Source: an uncultured Actinomycetes bacterium (GTDB lineage Bacteria; Actinomycetota; Actinomycetes; Nanopelagicales; Nanopelagicaceae). Taken from it: a stretch of DNA of 34,153 nucleotides. Under the pieces are notes generated by a model that saw only the letters and a program-made list of their open reading frames with translations, had not been told where the DNA came from and searched no databases. Position numbers and translations under genes: made by a program. Of the stretch, positions 1 through 11,537 are shown piece after piece. The stretch covers positions 1 through 34,153 of the forward strand of contig CAINRG010000013.1 in NCBI GenBank assembly GCA_903852585.1, read 5' to 3'. Within the stretch, counting starts at the first letter, position 1. The number at the start of each line of letters is the position of its first letter.

Positions 1-545
1 GAGATGTGAGGAGCCAGGCGATGGCGGCCAAAGAGGACACCAGAGATATATGCAAATGTGTCATTGCAGGCAACCAAGATAACAAGCATCAAAATACGAG
101 CAGGTCCATCTTTATCGTGAGCAAGCAAGACGATAAAACCGGCAAGAAATGGGATATAGAAAATCGCCAAACTTGCAGCAGATACTCGCTTAATAAAATC
201 TGCAGGTGCCAGTGCAAGAAGGAATACAAAAAGATTTGGGATTGCAATAGCAACCGCCACAGAGAGGCCAGATACACGACCAAGATAAGCGGCAGAAATT
301 ACTCCAATGGATGCAATTTGCAGAAAATAATCAGGAATGATGATATTTGCGATTTTAAATCCATGATTAAGTTCGCGAATTGCAAGGATCACTGCAACAA
401 GGACAAGCCCTGTGAAGAGAATCGGGTGAATTGCGAGTGTGCCGAATACAACCGCAAGAATTGCTACAGAAACGATGATAGAGGGCAGAAGTTTTCTTCC
501 CGCCTTCTTATTAATAGCCTCGTTGAGAGAGTGAATATCATCCAT
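1..545 (-). CDS. cdsA: Phosphatidate cytidylyltransferase (CDP-diacylglycerol synthase), 3' part beyond window
   Basis: Makes CDP-diacylglycerol from phosphatidate and CTP in the membrane, the branch point of phospholipid synthesis. I translated the minus strand from the ATG at 545: about 181 codons stay open to the window edge. The product begins MDDIHSLNEAINKKAGRKLL, then has repeated hydrophobic segments (IIVSVAILAVVFGTLAI, LVLVAVILAI and others). It reaches NDTFAYISGVLFGRH, the acidic/aromatic stretch typical of CdsA just before its C-terminal signature, which is cut off here. The start lies 14 bases after the frr stop, in the usual actinobacterial order pyrH-frr-cdsA. No good ribosome binding site is visible, so translation may depend on frr. 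The antisense ORF over the same region is a shadow. Confidence 0.88.
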   Translation of the reverse strand, partial: MDDIHSLNEAINKKAGRKLLPSIIVSVAILAVVFGTLAIHPILFTGLVLVAVILAIRELNHGFKIANIIIPDYFLQIASIGVISAAYLGRVSGLSVAVAIAIPNLFVFLLALAPADFIKRVSAASLAIFYIPFLAGFIVLLAHDKDGPARILMLVILVACNDTFAYISGVLFGRHRLAPHI

Positions 546-559
546 AGTCGTAGAAGAGG

Positions 560-1123
560 TTAAACCTCGAGAAGCTCAGTTTCCTTATGCTTCAAAAGCT
601 CGTCAATCTTTGTGACGTGGTCGCTCGTGACTTTTTCCAGATCCTTTTCAGAGCGGGCAACATCATCTTTACCGACATCGCCATCCTTCTCCATCTTTTC
701 CATCGCTTCTTTGGCAGTTCGTCGGATATTGCGGATCGAGATACGGGAATCTTCAGCCTTTGTACGGGCCACCTTTATGTAATCCTTGCGACGCTCCTCT
801 GTCAGCTGTGGGAAATTGACGCGGATAACACCTCCATCAGTTTGGGGATTCACGCCCAAATCTGAATCACGAATTGCCTTTTCAATAAGAGTAATAGCGC
901 CTTTATCGAATGGGCTTACGACGGCAAGACGGTTTTCTGGAACCTGGATAGAGGCAAGGGAGGCAAGCGGAGTGAAGGAGCCGTAATAATCAACCATGAT
1001 CTTTGCAAACATTGTTGGGTGAGCACGCCCGGTACGGATTGCACCAAAGTCATCCTTCGCTACTTCAATAGCTTTTGCCATCTTTGCTGTGGCATCAGCG
1101 AGTAGTGCGTTTAGATCTGACAT
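560..1123 (-). CDS. frr: Ribosome recycling factor
   Basis: Splits the post-termination ribosome together with EF-G so that subunits can be reused; cytoplasmic. The 187-residue length is normal for RRF. The RTGRAHP motif at residues 30-36, followed by KIMVDYYGS, is the conserved core of the triple-helix domain. The C-terminal half carries the expected sequence around VNFPQLTEERRKDYIK and a charged helical tail. The start has a clear site, AAGGAG seven bases before ATG. It follows pyrH by 27 bases and precedes cdsA, so it is very probably cotranscribed with both. Nothing unusual is seen. Confidence 0.97.
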   Translation of the reverse strand: MSDLNALLADATAKMAKAIEVAKDDFGAIRTGRAHPTMFAKIMVDYYGSFTPLASLASIQVPENRLAVVSPFDKGAITLIEKAIRDSDLGVNPQTDGGVIRVNFPQLTEERRKDYIKVARTKAEDSRISIRNIRRTAKEAMEKMEKDGDVGKDDVARSEKDLEKVTSDHVTKIDELLKHKETELLEV

Positions 1124-1150
1124 TTTTAGTGCTCCTTATATTCTTTACGT

Positions 1151-1876
1151 TTACTTAGACCCGGAAACAAGAGTTCCGATTGATTCACCCTTTACAGCGC
1201 GGGCAATATTTCCTTTATTTTTGAGATCGAAGATAACGATAGGAAGGTTATTTTCTCTGCAGAGACTAAATGCTGCAGCATCGGCGACAGCGAGGGATTT
1301 TGAAAGAACATCGTCATAGCTGACTGCATCATATTTTGTGGCCGCTGGATCCTTGCGGGGATCTGCGGTGTAGACGCCGTCGACTCCGCTTTTTGCGAGA
1401 AGAAGACATTCGGCGCCAATTTCAAGAGCACGTTGTGCTGCGACAGTATCGGTTGTGAAAAATGGCATTCCTGCTCCTGCACCGAAAATAACGACTCGAC
1501 CCTTTTCAAGGTGACGTATTGAACGACGAGGAATATATGGTTCGGCAACTTGGCCCATAGTGATGGCGGTCTGCACTCGAGTATCAATTCCAGCTTTTTC
1601 AAGAAAATCTTGGAGGGCTAAACAGTTCATCACTGTTCCGAGCATTCCCATATAGTCTGCGCGCGCACGATCCATGCCGCGTTGTTGGAGCTCTGCTCCG
1701 CGGAAGTAATTTCCTCCGCCAACAACAATTGCTACTTGGGTTCCGCCTCGAACAACATCTGCAATTTGTGAGGCAATATCTTGGACAACATCGGGATCTA
1801 CACCGATTCCTTTTTCTCCACCAAATACTTCTCCAGAAAGCTTAAGGAGCACTCTCTTGTAACCTTTGCGGGCCAT
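1151..1876 (-). CDS. pyrH: UMP kinase
   Basis: Phosphorylates UMP to UDP in pyrimidine nucleotide synthesis; bacterial UMP kinases are hexamers of the amino-acid-kinase fold. The 241-residue length fits. Visible motifs are KLSGE near residues 12-16 (phosphate binding), GGGNYFRG at 53-60, the [23 protein letters not shown] stretch around 67-88 (UMP contact and family signature), and [12 protein letters not shown]. The start has AAAGGAG about eight bases upstream. It lies 46 bases after tsf in the conserved rpsB-tsf-pyrH-frr order. No terminator is visible between tsf and pyrH, so readthrough is likely. Confidence 0.97.
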   Translation of the reverse strand: MARKGYKRVLLKLSGEVFGGEKGIGVDPDVVQDIASQIADVVRGGTQVAIVVGGGNYFRGAELQQRGMDRARADYMGMLGTVMNCLALQDFLEKAGIDTRVQTAITMGQVAEPYIPRRSIRHLEKGRVVIFGAGAGMPFFTTDTVAAQRALEIGAECLLLAKSGVDGVYTADPRKDPAATKYDAVSYDDVLSKSLAVADAAAFSLCRENNLPIVIFDLKNKGNIARAVKGESIGTLVSGSK

Positions 1877-1922
1877 GAGAAGTGCTCCTTTCGCTAACTG
1901 TTATAACTTCTAGTAGGCGAGA

Positions 1923-2750
1923 TTACTGCCCAACCTTGAAACGGTGAAACGCCGACACAGCGGTCTTTGCCTCGTCGAGGATTTGTTGGACTGTCTTCTT
2001 CGCATCCTTGGCAAAAGCCTGCTCGAGAAGGCTAATTTCCTTCACAAAGCCAGTAACGCGACCTTCGACAATCTTGCTGAGAGAAGCTTCTGGCTTACCC
2101 TCCGCACGAGCTGTCTCTTCAGCGATACGACGTTCTGCCTCAATGTGCTCAGCAGGAATATCTTCACGGCGAACAAATTGAGGAGCAAATGCTGCAATAT
2201 GTTGTGCAACATCCTTTCCAGCCTCAACTGCATCTGCTGTGAGCTGTACCAAGACTCCCAATTGTGGTGGGAGATCAGGGTTTGTGCGGTGCAAATAAAG
2301 AGAAACTGGTGATCCCTCAAGAACTGCAATGCGGCGGATTTCAATCTTTTCGCCAAGCGTTGCATTTCCTTCATCAACGCGCTCTTGAACAGTCTGGCCA
2401 CTTGGAAGCTTTGTAGCCAAGAATGCAGTCAGATCATTTGTTGAGGATGATGCGAGTTGGTTCAAAAGCTCTTGTGCAAGCTCTTGGAAACGATCTCCCT
2501 TAGCTACAAAATCAGTTTCGCAGTTAAGTTCGAGCATTACTCCACGAGTGCCTTCTGCCTTTGCAATAACCAAACCATTTGATGTTGAGCGACCTTCGCG
2601 CTTTGTAACGCCCTTGAGTCCCTTAACGCGAATGATTTCAACAGCCTTATCGAAGTCGCCATCGGCTTCATCGAGTGCCTTCTTGCAATCAAGCATTCCT
2701 GCAGCGGTTTGTTCGCGCAGCTTCTTTACATCTTCAGCTGTGTAAGCCAA
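1923..2750 (-). CDS. tsf: Translation elongation factor Ts
   Basis: Exchanges GDP for GTP on EF-Tu. Family motifs are clear: an N-terminal UBA-like domain with AAGMLDCKKALDEADGD, then RVKGLKG, then TDFVAKGDRF, the EF-Tu-contacting TDFV. Two in-frame TTG starts compete. The first (2756) directly abuts the rpsB stop and has only three bases between GGAG and the codon. The second (2750) has nine, and gives MAYTAEDVKKLRE, close to the usual actinobacterial start MANYTAADV. I choose 2750, giving 275 residues; 2756 would add Met-Glu. No ATG or GTG is available, so the gene begins with TTG either way. The binding site lies inside the end of rpsB, suggesting coupled translation. Confidence 0.95.
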   Translation of the reverse strand: MAYTAEDVKKLREQTAAGMLDCKKALDEADGDFDKAVEIIRVKGLKGVTKREGRSTSNGLVIAKAEGTRGVMLELNCETDFVAKGDRFQELAQELLNQLASSSTNDLTAFLATKLPSGQTVQERVDEGNATLGEKIEIRRIAVLEGSPVSLYLHRTNPDLPPQLGVLVQLTADAVEAGKDVAQHIAAFAPQFVRREDIPAEHIEAERRIAEETARAEGKPEASLSKIVEGRVTGFVKEISLLEQAFAKDAKKTVQQILDEAKTAVSAFHRFKVGQ

Positions 2751-2756
2751 TTCCAA

Positions 2757-3554
2757 TTACTCCTTTGTTTCAGTAGCTGGTGCAACTGGTTCAGCTGCAG
2801 CGAGGATCTCTGAAGCAAGCTTGTCTGCATCAGTTGTTGGTGCCTTATCTGGGTTCGATGCAGCGTTTGCAGATCGAGCAGCAAGACCAGCAGCTGCAGC
2901 ATCAGCAATAACGCGTGTAAGCAGACCGATTGAACGGATTGCATCATCGTTACCAGGAATCTTGAAATCAACTTCATCTGGATCGCAGTTTGTATCCAAG
3001 ATTGCTACGACTGGAATTCCAAGCTTGTGTGCTTCCTGCACTGCTAGGTGTTCCTTCTTTGTGTCGACAACCCAAATTGCTGAAGGCAACTTAGTCATGT
3101 CGCGAATACCTTCGAGGTTCTTTGTGAGCTTCTCGCGCTCGCGGCGGAGTACGAGGAGTTCCTTCTTTGTGAGAACCTGATCGTTCTTCTCTTCGAGAAG
3201 TTCCAACTCCTTCAAACGCTGAATACGCTTGTAAACGGTTGGGAAGTTTGTGAGCATTCCACCAAGCCAACGCTCTGTAACGTAAGGCATGCCTACGCGA
3301 GCTGACTGTTCCTTGATAGGTGCATGTGCTTGCTTCTTGGTTCCAACGAAAAGTACGTGGCCACCCTTAGCAACTGTGTTCTTAATGAATTCGTAAGCAC
3401 TATCGATGAGAGCAAGTGATTGCTGGATATCGATGATGTAGATGCCGTTGCGCTCTGTGAAAATGTAGCGCTTCATCTTTGGATTCCAACGACGAGTCTG
3501 GTGTCCGAAGTGGACTCCGCTGTCGAGGAGTTCTCGCATTGTTACAACCGCCAT
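2757..3554 (-). CDS. rpsB: Small ribosomal subunit protein S2
   Basis: Structural protein of the 30S subunit. The start [26 protein letters not shown] is the diagnostic S2 N-terminus, and the later [42 protein letters not shown] and [27 protein letters not shown] also match. The 265 residues include a low-complexity Ala/Pro/Glu-rich tail after about residue 225, a common variable extension. The start has AAAGGAG nine bases before ATG. It leads the tsf-pyrH-frr group and has about 230 untranslated bases upstream, which probably hold its promoter. Confidence 0.97.
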   Translation of the reverse strand: MAVVTMRELLDSGVHFGHQTRRWNPKMKRYIFTERNGIYIIDIQQSLALIDSAYEFIKNTVAKGGHVLFVGTKKQAHAPIKEQSARVGMPYVTERWLGGMLTNFPTVYKRIQRLKELELLEEKNDQVLTKKELLVLRREREKLTKNLEGIRDMTKLPSAIWVVDTKKEHLAVQEAHKLGIPVVAILDTNCDPDEVDFKIPGNDDAIRSIGLLTRVIADAAAAGLAARSANAASNPDKAPTTDADKLASEILAAAEPVAPATETKE

Positions 3555-3784
3555 GGCGGCACGCTCCTTTATTGCAGCTGCTCACGCAGATGCACTCGGT
3601 TAATGACCCAACTATTTGTTGAATCTCTAACGTCTTGTCACCGACCTAGTTTTTACATTTCTGCACAGACCAGGACCGAAATGGCTACTTAATAAATTAA
3701 GTAAGACGTGTGAAGTCAGGAAAGTTGCCCTTCCTGCTGGGTCAATCCTATGAGAGCAGGGCGATTAGCCCAAATTACGCCCAA
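3555..3784 (-). promoter_or_regulatory. rpsB upstream region with AT-rich inverted repeat
   Basis: This 230-base stretch separates xerC from rpsB, both on the minus strand, and holds no convincing gene. It must contain the rpsB promoter or leader if rpsB is not read through from xerC, but I could not single out a good -35/-10 pair. It contains a perfect 7-bp inverted repeat with a 2-base centre, acttaat-aa-attaagt (3687-3702). It also has an imperfect hairpin with CCTGCT/AGCAGG arms (3733-3760) that lacks a U-run. Autoregulated S2 leaders are known in other bacteria; nothing here proves one. Confidence 0.4.
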
Positions 3785-4684
3785 TCACGCACGAGGATGG
3801 GCTTGCTCGTAGGCTTTCTGGAGTCTTTCAGGCGAGACATGTGTGTAAATCTGGGTCGTCGATAATGATGAGTGGCCCAAAATCTCTTGGACTGTGCGAA
3901 GGTCTGCCCCACCTTCCAACAGATGAGTCGCGGCTGTATGGCGCAATCCGTGTGGACCCATCGAAGATCCAATTGCAGCCATCGCGTCATAAACAGCGCC
4001 ACGAGCGGTTCGTTGATCAATGCGCTTTCCTCGCGAACCGAGAAAAACTGCGCTGCCAGACTTTTCGTTTGCAAACTGTGGGCGAGCTATCTTTAGATAG
4101 TTTTGAAGTGCCTCCATGGCTGGAATTCCCAATGGAACAACTCGCTCTTTGTCGCCCTTTCCAATGACTCTTAACGTATTTCGCGATGTATCTATCGAAA
4201 GAATATCGAGCCCACATAATTCAGAGATACGGATGCCCGAAGCATAAAGAACTTCTACCATTGCAAGATTTCGTAGATTAACAGGCGTTGGCTCCTCGCC
4301 CGCTTTGAGTTGGAGGGCAGAAAGAACTATTTCGGTGTCGGCTATATCTAAGACTTCCGGAAGATGAGGCTGCGGTTTTGGAATCGCCAAAGCTGCGCCA
4401 TAATCGGCAGAAATCCAATTATTGCTTGCTGCCCAATATGTAAATGCTCGCATTGAAACTATGCGACGAGCAAGTGTTGAACGGGTTGCGCCATTTGTTT
4501 GAAGTTCGGCCAACCACGAACGGATGTGTGAAAGATTAAGGTCTTTAAATTCGCCAACTTTCAGGGTTTCAAGGTGCTTCAAAAATGATTCAAGATCGCT
4601 GACGTAGCCGCGAATTGAGTTATCTGCCAAATTTCGAACAAGAGCAAGATGCTCTTCATATTGTGCAATCAGCGGCGAGCCCAT
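3785..4684 (-). CDS. xerC: Tyrosine site-specific recombinase XerC
   Basis: Tyrosine recombinase of the chromosome-dimer resolution system; acts at dif with XerD. All six catalytic positions can be placed in the 299 residues: Arg152 (ASGIRISEL), Lys176 (GKGDKERVV), His245 and Arg248 (HGLRH), His271 (LGHSS) and Tyr280 (QIYTH). An N-terminal SAM-like core-binding domain precedes them (about 1-95). XerC rather than XerD is chosen because actinobacteria carry xerC just upstream of rpsB; sequence alone cannot exclude XerD. The start is 17 bases after the cimA stop. No Shine-Dalgarno is seen, but TAGAGT lies six bases before the ATG, so a leaderless promoter is possible. Confidence 0.9.
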   Translation of the reverse strand: MGSPLIAQYEEHLALVRNLADNSIRGYVSDLESFLKHLETLKVGEFKDLNLSHIRSWLAELQTNGATRSTLARRIVSMRAFTYWAASNNWISADYGAALAIPKPQPHLPEVLDIADTEIVLSALQLKAGEEPTPVNLRNLAMVEVLYASGIRISELCGLDILSIDTSRNTLRVIGKGDKERVVPLGIPAMEALQNYLKIARPQFANEKSGSAVFLGSRGKRIDQRTARGAVYDAMAAIGSSMGPHGLRHTAATHLLEGGADLRTVQEILGHSSLSTTQIYTHVSPERLQKAYEQAHPRA

Positions 4685-4690
4685 GAGAGA

Positions 4691-4696
4691 ACTCTA
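4691..4696 (-). promoter_or_regulatory. Possible -10 box of a leaderless xerC transcript
   Basis: TAGAGT (minus strand) matches four of six bases of TATAAT and ends six bases before the xerC ATG, so transcription could begin at or very near the start codon. There is no good -35 hexamer at 16-18 bases and no ribosome binding site for xerC. Weak on its own; listed because the same spacing recurs before ndk, the plus-strand hydrolase and the ilvB leader peptide. Confidence 0.25.
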
Positions 4697-4701
4697 GTGA
4701 A

Positions 4702-6291
4702 TTATTCGGGCTTGCGACCTTGGCGCAACAAACCAAATGTCACAGCATCTTCAAGAGCCATCGCCGATGCAGCAATAACGTTTTCGTGAACACCGATCGT
4801 GCTCCACTCGCCCTCGCCATCGCTTGTTTCAACGAGAACACGGGTAACAGCGCCTGTACCTAAGCGACCTTCAAGAATGCGAACTTTGTAGTCAGTCAGC
4901 TCAAGCTTTGCTAATTCTGGATAAATTGTTTCAAGTCCGGAACGGATGGCCATATCAATTGCATTAACAGGACCATTTCCAGATCCTGATGCCTGTATTA
5001 CTTCACCCTTTGCCTTGATGGTGACGGTTGCAGTCGAAGTTACAGCAGCGTCATCTCCGCCATGAACACTTGTTGTCCAATCATCAAGTTCAAAGAATTG
5101 TGGACGCTTTCCGTGAAGTTCTTCAAGCAGAAGAAGCTCGAATGAGGCATCAGCGGCTTCAAATGTAAATCCTCGAGATTCCATCTCTTTCACGCGAGCA
5201 ACAACGCGAGTAACAACATCCTTATCGTCACCCAAATCGATACCGAGTTCTTGGGATTTCAATTCGATGGATGCACGTCCAGCCATATCTGAAACGAGCA
5301 TGCGCATATCATTTCCAACAGATGCTGGATCCTCATGTTGGTAAAGGTTTGGATCGACTTTAATCGCTGATGCGTGAAGCCCTGCTTTATGAGCAAATGC
5401 AGAGACGCCGACATAGGGTTGGCGAGCACTTGGAGCAACATTTGTTACTTCAGCGACGGCGTGAGAGATTCGGAAGGATTCACGAAGAGAACCCTCGGGG
5501 AGGACAATTTTTTTCTTCTTTAATTCAAGGTTTGCGATAATTGAAACGAGATCAGCATTTCCCGTCCGCTCTCCGTACCCGTTGAGAGTTCCTTGTACAT
5601 GGGTGACGCCAGCATCAACAGCTGCAAGTGAGTTCGCAATCGCACACCCGGTGTCATTGTGGCAATGAATACCAAGCCGAGCAGAAGAGCTCTGCAAAAC
5701 ATCATGAACAACTTGTTGTAACTCATCAGGCAACATTCCGCCGTTTGTATCGCAGAGTGCAGCCACATCCGCGCCCGCCTCCATTGCAACTCGAATAACT
5801 TCTAGGGCGTAATTGCGGTTGGACTTATAGCCATCAAAGAAGTGTTCTGCATCAAGAAAGACTCGCTGGCCATTGTGCTTGAGGAATTGGATTGAATCCT
5901 TAATCATTGCAAGGTTCTCATCAAGGTTTGTTTTGAGGGCAAGATCGACATGGCGATCATGGCTCTTTGCAACCAGAGTTACAACCGGGGCTCCGGAATC
6001 AGCAAGAGCTCTCAAAAGCAGGTCATCGGCTGCCTTAACATTTGGGCGACGTGTAGCTCCGAATGCAACAAATGTTGCATTTTTTAATTTTAATTCACTT
6101 TGAGCGCGCTTAAAGAATTCGGTGTCTTTTGGATTTGCTCCCGGCCATCCGCCTTCGATAAATCCAACACCCAGGTCATCGAGATGACGTGCAATAGCAA
6201 GCTTGTCGTGAACTGAAAGATTAAGACCTTCTTGCTGAGCGCCATCGCGAAGGGTGGTGTCATAAATATGGAATGCATCAGAAATTGTCAT
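4702..6291 (-). CDS. cimA: (R)-citramalate synthase
   Basis: Condenses pyruvate with acetyl-CoA to citramalate, the first step of the threonine-independent route to 2-oxobutyrate and isoleucine. The 529 residues begin with IYDTTLRDGAQQEGLNLSV (metal and substrate site Arg-Asp), followed by FIEGGWPGANPKD. GIHCHNDTG is the HxH metal motif, and GNGERTGN-like GYGERTGNADL follows. The C-terminal third resembles the LeuA allosteric dimer domain (GSGNGPVNAIDMAIR ... DYKVRILEGRLGTGAVTRV), implying feedback control, probably by isoleucine. FIEGGWPGANPKD and the overall form match the long CimA group rather than isopropylmalate or homocitrate synthase. The ATG overlaps the ilvE stop by one base (TAATG). 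Confidence 0.9.
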   Translation of the reverse strand: MTISDAFHIYDTTLRDGAQQEGLNLSVHDKLAIARHLDDLGVGFIEGGWPGANPKDTEFFKRAQSELKLKNATFVAFGATRRPNVKAADDLLLRALADSGAPVVTLVAKSHDRHVDLALKTNLDENLAMIKDSIQFLKHNGQRVFLDAEHFFDGYKSNRNYALEVIRVAMEAGADVAALCDTNGGMLPDELQQVVHDVLQSSSARLGIHCHNDTGCAIANSLAAVDAGVTHVQGTLNGYGERTGNADLVSIIANLELKKKKIVLPEGSLRESFRISHAVAEVTNVAPSARQPYVGVSAFAHKAGLHASAIKVDPNLYQHEDPASVGNDMRMLVSDMAGRASIELKSQELGIDLGDDKDVVTRVVARVKEMESRGFTFEAADASFELLLLEELHGKRPQFFELDDWTTSVHGGDDAAVTSTATVTIKAKGEVIQASGSGNGPVNAIDMAIRSGLETIYPELAKLELTDYKVRILEGRLGTGAVTRVLVETSDGEGEWSTIGVHENVIAASAMALEDAVTFGLLRQGRKPE

Positions 6292-7376
6292 TATTTAACT
6301 CGCACATTCCAGCCGTGTGTATCTTCGATTGTTCCATGTTGGATACCAAGAAGGTGATTGCGAATTTCCATCGTGATTTTTCCTGGCTCGCCATCGCCTG
6401 TTACCCAGGTACCGGCAGCACTCTTTGCTGCCCCGACCGGTGAAACAACAGCGGCAGTTCCACATGCAAAAATTTCTGTGATCTCTCCGGAGGCAACGCC
6501 ATCGCGCCAATCATCTGTCGAAATCATTCCCTCTTCAACCTTGTAACCAAGATCCTGTGCAACGGTTAAAATTGAATCTCGAGTGATTCCGGCAAGAAGT
6601 GTGCCAGTAAGTTTTGGGGTAAAAATTGTTGCATCTTTGCCCTCTCCCTTTACGAAGTAAAGGTTCATTCCACCCATCTCTTCAACCCAACGATGCTCAA
6701 TTGCATCAAGCCATACGACCTGGTCGCACCCTTCAGCTGCTGCCTGCTTCTGTGCAAGAAGTGAACCTGCATAATTTCCGCCGGTCTTTGCAGCGCCTGT
6801 TCCACCTTTTGCTGCGCGCACAAATTCAGTTGAAATCCAGACCGTCACCGCTTTGCTGGGATCGAAATATGCAGAAGTTGGGGTTGTGATGACAAGGAAA
6901 GTTGCATGGTTCGATGGGCGAACGCCAAGACCAATTTCTGTAGCAATCATAAATGGACGAATATAGAGAGACTCTCCTACGATCTTTGGGACCCACTTGA
7001 TATCTTGCTTCACGAGTGCAACGACAGCTTCAACAAAATCGTCCACTGGAATTTCAGGAAGTGCCATTCGAGATGCACTTCGATTAAAGCGTTCTGCATT
7101 TGCCGTTGGGCGAAAGAGGCTCACTCCCCCATCAGGTTGGGTGTAAGCCTTCATTCCTTCAAAAATTTCTTGTCCATAATGAAGAACAGAAGTTGCAGGA
7201 TCCAAGGAAAGCGGACCGTACGCCTTCAATTCTGCATCAGACCAACCCTGACCCTCGATCCATTCAGCAACCACCATATTGTCGGTGTAATACTTGCCGA
7301 AACCTCCAGCTGCAATCTTCTCTTCACGAGATGCATCGCTAGTGGGGTTTGAATTTGGATTGAGGATAATCTTCAT
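6291..7376 (-). CDS. ilvE: Branched-chain amino acid aminotransferase
   Basis: PLP enzyme that transaminates the 2-oxo acids to Val, Ile and Leu with glutamate. It has 361 residues, the usual size of the actinobacterial/eukaryotic-like BCAT group. Visible are HYGQEIFEGMKAY (about 66-78), an arginine-rich FNRSASRMALP, and KTGGNYAGS with the probable PLP lysine at 197. The C-terminal EIFACGTAAVVSPVG is typical of fold-type IV. It starts two bases after the leuB stop and shares one base with cimA, so it sits firmly within the operon. Confidence 0.96.
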   Translation of the reverse strand: MKIILNPNSNPTSDASREEKIAAGGFGKYYTDNMVVAEWIEGQGWSDAELKAYGPLSLDPATSVLHYGQEIFEGMKAYTQPDGGVSLFRPTANAERFNRSASRMALPEIPVDDFVEAVVALVKQDIKWVPKIVGESLYIRPFMIATEIGLGVRPSNHATFLVITTPTSAYFDPSKAVTVWISTEFVRAAKGGTGAAKTGGNYAGSLLAQKQAAAEGCDQVVWLDAIEHRWVEEMGGMNLYFVKGEGKDATIFTPKLTGTLLAGITRDSILTVAQDLGYKVEEGMISTDDWRDGVASGEITEIFACGTAAVVSPVGAAKSAAGTWVTGDGEPGKITMEIRNHLLGIQHGTIEDTHGWNVRVK

Positions 7377-7378
7377 GG

Positions 7379-8416
7379 TTACTTCAACGCCTCCGCTAGC
7401 GCAGTTCCAACTTCAGCAGTGGAGCGCTTTGTTGAACCACGATTCTCCAAATCCTTTGTGACTGCTGCAGCGATTTCTGCCGCAGCGTCATTGTGGCCTA
7501 GATGAGAGAGCATCATGCCGACAGAGGAAATTGTTGCAGTTGGGTCTGCAAGTTGTTTTCCAGCAATATCTGGTGCAGAACCGTGAATGGGTTCAAACAT
7601 AGATGGGAATTTTCCTGTTGGGTTGATGTTTCCTGAGGCAGCAAGCCCAATACCACCGCTTATTGCAGCTGCAATATCAGTAATGATGTCTCCAAAAAGA
7701 TTGTCTGTAACGACAACATCAAAACGGTGCGGTTGGGTGACAAAAAACATCGCTGCGGCATCAACATGGATGTAATCAGTTGTAATTGCAGGATATTCCG
7801 ACGCAACCTCATTAAATGCTCGAGTCCACAAATTGCCGGCGCGGGTAAGAACATTGTTTTTGTGAACAAGAGTTACTTTTTTGCGAGGGCGATTCATGGC
7901 TGTCTCAAACGCATAGCGAATGGCTCGTTCAGCGCCACGACGCGTATTGATGCTCTCTTCGGTTGCAATCTCATTTTCAGTTCCGTAGGCGAGCACACCA
8001 CCGGCACCAATGTATGGACCTTCAGTGCCCTCACGTACAACAACGAAATCAACTTCCCCTGGATTTGCAAGTGGTGACGAAACTCCAGGATAAAGGCGAG
8101 TTGGCCGAAGATTGATGTAATGATCAAAGGCAAAACGAAGTTTGAGAAGCAATCCACGCTCAAGGACTCCACTGGGAACCGTTGGATCGCCTACAGCGCC
8201 AAGCAAAATTACATCTGCTTTCGCAAGATCGGCCATGACTGAATCTGGAAGAGTTTCCCCTGTCTTGTGCCAATACTTTGCGCCAAGCTCGTATTCTGTT
8301 TTATCAAATGTAAGGCCGTGTTTAGCGGCCACAACATCCAGAACCTTAAGCCCTTCAGCGATTACTTCTGGTCCAATACCATCACCAGGAATTACCGCTA
8401 ATTTGTATGACGACAT
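7379..8416 (-). CDS. leuB: 3-Isopropylmalate dehydrogenase
   Basis: Oxidative decarboxylase of leucine synthesis; the same enzyme family handles 3-methylmalate in the citramalate pathway, so with cimA next door it may serve both. The 345 residues begin [13 protein letters not shown]. They contain [14 protein letters not shown] with the substrate arginines, [60 protein letters not shown] (metal-binding aspartates) and [13 protein letters not shown]. This is the short actinobacterial type. The start codon directly abuts the serA stop with no spacer. leuA and leuCD are not in this window. Confidence 0.96.
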   Translation of the reverse strand: MSSYKLAVIPGDGIGPEVIAEGLKVLDVVAAKHGLTFDKTEYELGAKYWHKTGETLPDSVMADLAKADVILLGAVGDPTVPSGVLERGLLLKLRFAFDHYINLRPTRLYPGVSSPLANPGEVDFVVVREGTEGPYIGAGGVLAYGTENEIATEESINTRRGAERAIRYAFETAMNRPRKKVTLVHKNNVLTRAGNLWTRAFNEVASEYPAITTDYIHVDAAAMFFVTQPHRFDVVVTDNLFGDIITDIAAAISGGIGLAASGNINPTGKFPSMFEPIHGSAPDIAGKQLADPTATISSVGMMLSHLGHNDAAAEIAAAVTKDLENRGSTKRSTAEVGTALAEALK

Positions 8417-11039
<2,623 letters not shown>

Positions 11040-11537
11040 TTATTTGCCTTTCCCTGGTTTAAGCCCGCGCTCCATTGCGACAAGACCTGATTGCACTAGT
11101 TCTTTTATGCCATATGGCTCAAGCACTCGCAAAAGAGCCTGAATCTTTTCTGCATTACCCGTCGCTTCAATTGTGACTGCATCTTGTGCCACATCGACAA
11201 CCTTTGCGCGGAATAGTTGGACAGTCTCAAGTACTTGAGAACGAGTTTCAGCTGTTGTGGTCACTTTGACGAGCAAAAGCTCGCGCTGAACCGATGTGAT
11301 GGGATCGAGTCGATCTGTATTGATGACATCTATCAACTTATCGAGCTGTGCGATAACTTGATCAAGGGCGTGATCCTCAACATCAATAACGATTGTCATG
11401 CGAGAGATATTTGCATCTTCTGTAGGACCAACCGCAAGAGAATCAATGTTGTAACCTCGACGTGAAAAAAGTGAAGCAACGCGAGCAAGCACTCCGGGGC
11501 TATTTTCAACGAGAACTGAAAGTGTGTGAGTGGCCAT
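11040..11537 (-). CDS. ilvN: Acetolactate synthase small (regulatory) subunit
   Basis: Regulatory partner of IlvB that confers valine feedback. The 165 residues begin HTLSVLVENSPGVLARVASLFSRRGYNIDSLAVGPTED, a textbook ACT domain. A second ferredoxin-like domain follows (REL LLVKV ... LVQSGLVAMERG). Many actinobacteria call this gene ilvH or ilvN; the proteins are homologous. The ATG shares one base with the ilvB stop, implying coupled translation and near-equal output of the two subunits. Confidence 0.95.
   Translation of the reverse strand: MATHTLSVLVENSPGVLARVASLFSRRGYNIDSLAVGPTEDANISRMTIVIDVEDHALDQVIAQLDKLIDVINTDRLDPITSVQRELLLVKVTTTAETRSQVLETVQLFRAKVVDVAQDAVTIEATGNAEKIQALLRVLEPYGIKELVQSGLVAMERGLKPGKGK

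Noticed and set aside
6-563. 185-codon open frame on the plus strand
   Set aside because: It is the antisense of cdsA; the product is Lys/Arg/Cys-rich without domain sense, and the minus strand encodes a clear CdsA.
2042-2401. 119-codon minus-strand frame within tsf
   Set aside because: Out-of-frame shadow of EF-Ts with no recognisable motif.
3733-3760. Hairpin with CCTGCT/AGCAGG arms after xerC as a terminator
   Set aside because: Loop of 16 bases, mismatched base of the stem and no U-run on the minus strand.
6906-7352. 148-codon plus-strand frame opposite ilvE
   Set aside because: Shadow of a well-supported gene; composition is Cys/His-rich and unlike a protein.
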